This document shows positions 63,327 to 64,000 of a stretch of DNA of 64,000 bases, piece after piece. How positions within the stretch are numbered: the stretch's first letter is position 1; every line of letters begins with the position of its first letter. The position numbers and the translations under genes were made by a program. This DNA comes from Lysobacter terrestris (GTDB lineage Bacteria; Pseudomonadota; Gammaproteobacteria; Xanthomonadales; Xanthomonadaceae). Below the pieces are notes generated by a model, which saw nothing but the letters and a program-made list of their open reading frames with translations, was not told the origin of the DNA and did not search any database. Location: positions 1,380,001 through 1,444,000 of the forward strand of contig NZ_CP060820.1 in the NCBI RefSeq assembly GCF_014489475.1. The letters are read 5' to 3'.

Positions 63327-64000
63327 ATGGCCCCTTCGCCCCGCCGCAGCCTGGTCACCGGCGCCAACCGCGGCCTCGGCCTGGAATTCGTGCGCCAGCT
63401 GCTGGCCCGCGGCGACCGCGTGGTCGCGGCCTGCCGCCATCCCGGCCGGGCCACCGAACTGAACCACCTGGCCGGCGAGCACCCGGGGCGCCTGCACGTG
63501 CTGCCGCTGGACGTCGCCGACGAGAAGTCGCGCACCGCCTTCGCCCACGAGCTGCCGCTGGTGGCCGACGGCATCGACCTGCTGGTCAACAACGCCGGCG
63601 TGCTGCACTCGGGCGAACGCTGGGGCAGCGTGACCGCGGCGACCCTCGAGGACAGCCTGCGCACCAACGCGGTCGGCCCGTTCCTGCTGACCCAGGTGCT
63701 GGCGCCGCAGCTGGCCGACGGCGGCACCGTCGCCAACCTGTCCTCGATGATGTCCTCGCTGGGCGACGATCCCGACTTCCACTCGCCCAGCTACCGGATC
63801 AGCAAGACCGCGCTGAACATGGCCACGAGGATGCTGGCCAAGGCGCTGGCGCCCCGCGGCATCAGCGTGATCGCACTGTGCCCGGGCTGGGTGTTGACCG
63901 ACATGGGCGGCAGCGGCGCGCAGATCAGCGCGAACGAATCGGTGGCGGCGCTGCTGGGGGTGATCGAGGCGGCCAGCCCCGCGCGCAGCGGGGGCTTCTA
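63327..64000 (+). CDS. SDR family oxidoreductase, 3' end beyond window
   Basis: The readable 224 residues show LVTGANRGLGLEFVRQLL (cofactor loop), NNAGVLHSGERWG, NLSSMMSSLG and YRISKTALN (catalytic YxxxK), LCPGWVLTDMGG. This is the csgA/carbonyl-reductase-like SDR subgroup with no set substrate. GGAGA lies eight bases before ATG 63327. The frame is open at the right edge, so only the last few residues are probably missing. Confidence 0.88.
   Translation, partial: MAPSPRRSLVTGANRGLGLEFVRQLLARGDRVVAACRHPGRATELNHLAGEHPGRLHVLPLDVADEKSRTAFAHELPLVADGIDLLVNNAGVLHSGERWGSVTAATLEDSLRTNAVGPFLLTQVLAPQLADGGTVANLSSMMSSLGDDPDFHSPSYRISKTALNMATRMLAKALAPRGISVIALCPGWVLTDMGGSGAQISANESVAALLGVIEAASPARSGGF

Overview
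The window is very GC-rich, densely coded and free of rRNA, tRNA, phage or IS genes. Gene content and order point to a gammaproteobacterium of the Xanthomonadaceae/Lysobacteraceae (Lysobacter, Luteimonas, Pseudoxanthomonas or a close relative). The clues are the radC / coaC-coaB-dut-algC block, pyrE beside a Crc-like exonuclease III gene, argS followed by a SPOR-domain gene, ubiK-comM, the oleABCD hydrocarbon genes and a Xanthomonadaceae-type modified-peptide locus. Genus is an inference. All calls come from reading the sequence and recalled family motifs; no database search was run.

Layout. 1-802: 3' part missing tyrS, divergent from an M23 murein endopeptidase, followed by anmK. 3784-7898: RHH-like protein, ampG, exonuclease III, pyrE and a small secreted protein, closed by a two-way terminator. 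7977-13002: membrane-anchored phosphohexomutase, dut, separately encoded coaB and coaC, radC. 13108-16531: argS, SPOR protein, ydfG-type SDR. 16703-19629: divergent speA and speE (polyamines). 19747-24027: TPR-GGDEF protein, P-II protein, ubiK, comM. 24056-31658: the most unusual stretch, with three paralogous secreted Cys proteins, a SagB-type dehydrogenase divergent from two NHLP-type precursor-like proteins, and a class III cyclase-TPR protein behind a cNMP-binding GGDEF gene. 32004-36077: aceB-aceA (glyoxylate shunt) with a divergent LysR regulator. 36093-44388: a six-gene minus-strand operon for a cell-surface polymer (phosphatase-TPR, HEAT, GT2 synthase, YaiO barrel, LTA-synthase-like enzyme, secreted TIM-barrel protein). 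44698-49568: acyltransferase, arfB, truC, M16 peptidase. 49610-53956: sensor diguanylate cyclase, ubiB-ubiJ and two tiny membrane proteins. 54089-59524: oleA, oleB, oleC and oleD with a YkgJ gene and a repeat inserted between oleB and oleC. 59737-64000: lipoprotein, second M16 peptidase and a truncated SDR gene.

How the genes work together. M23, AnmK and AmpG cover cutting and recycling of murein. UbiJ, UbiB and UbiK all serve ubiquinone synthesis. The 25.7-31.7 kb locus looks like a peptide-modification (RiPP-like) system tied to nucleotide signalling; I recall this trio of families being named computationally (putative modified peptide, peptide maturation dehydrogenase, peptide modification system cyclase), with no product I know of. 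The 36-44 kb operon looks like an uncharacterised polysaccharide synthesis and export system. These two loci are the main candidates for new biology. A family of intergenic repeats (16.5, 31.8 and 57.4 kb) and a recurring TACAAT promoter box are further window-wide signals.
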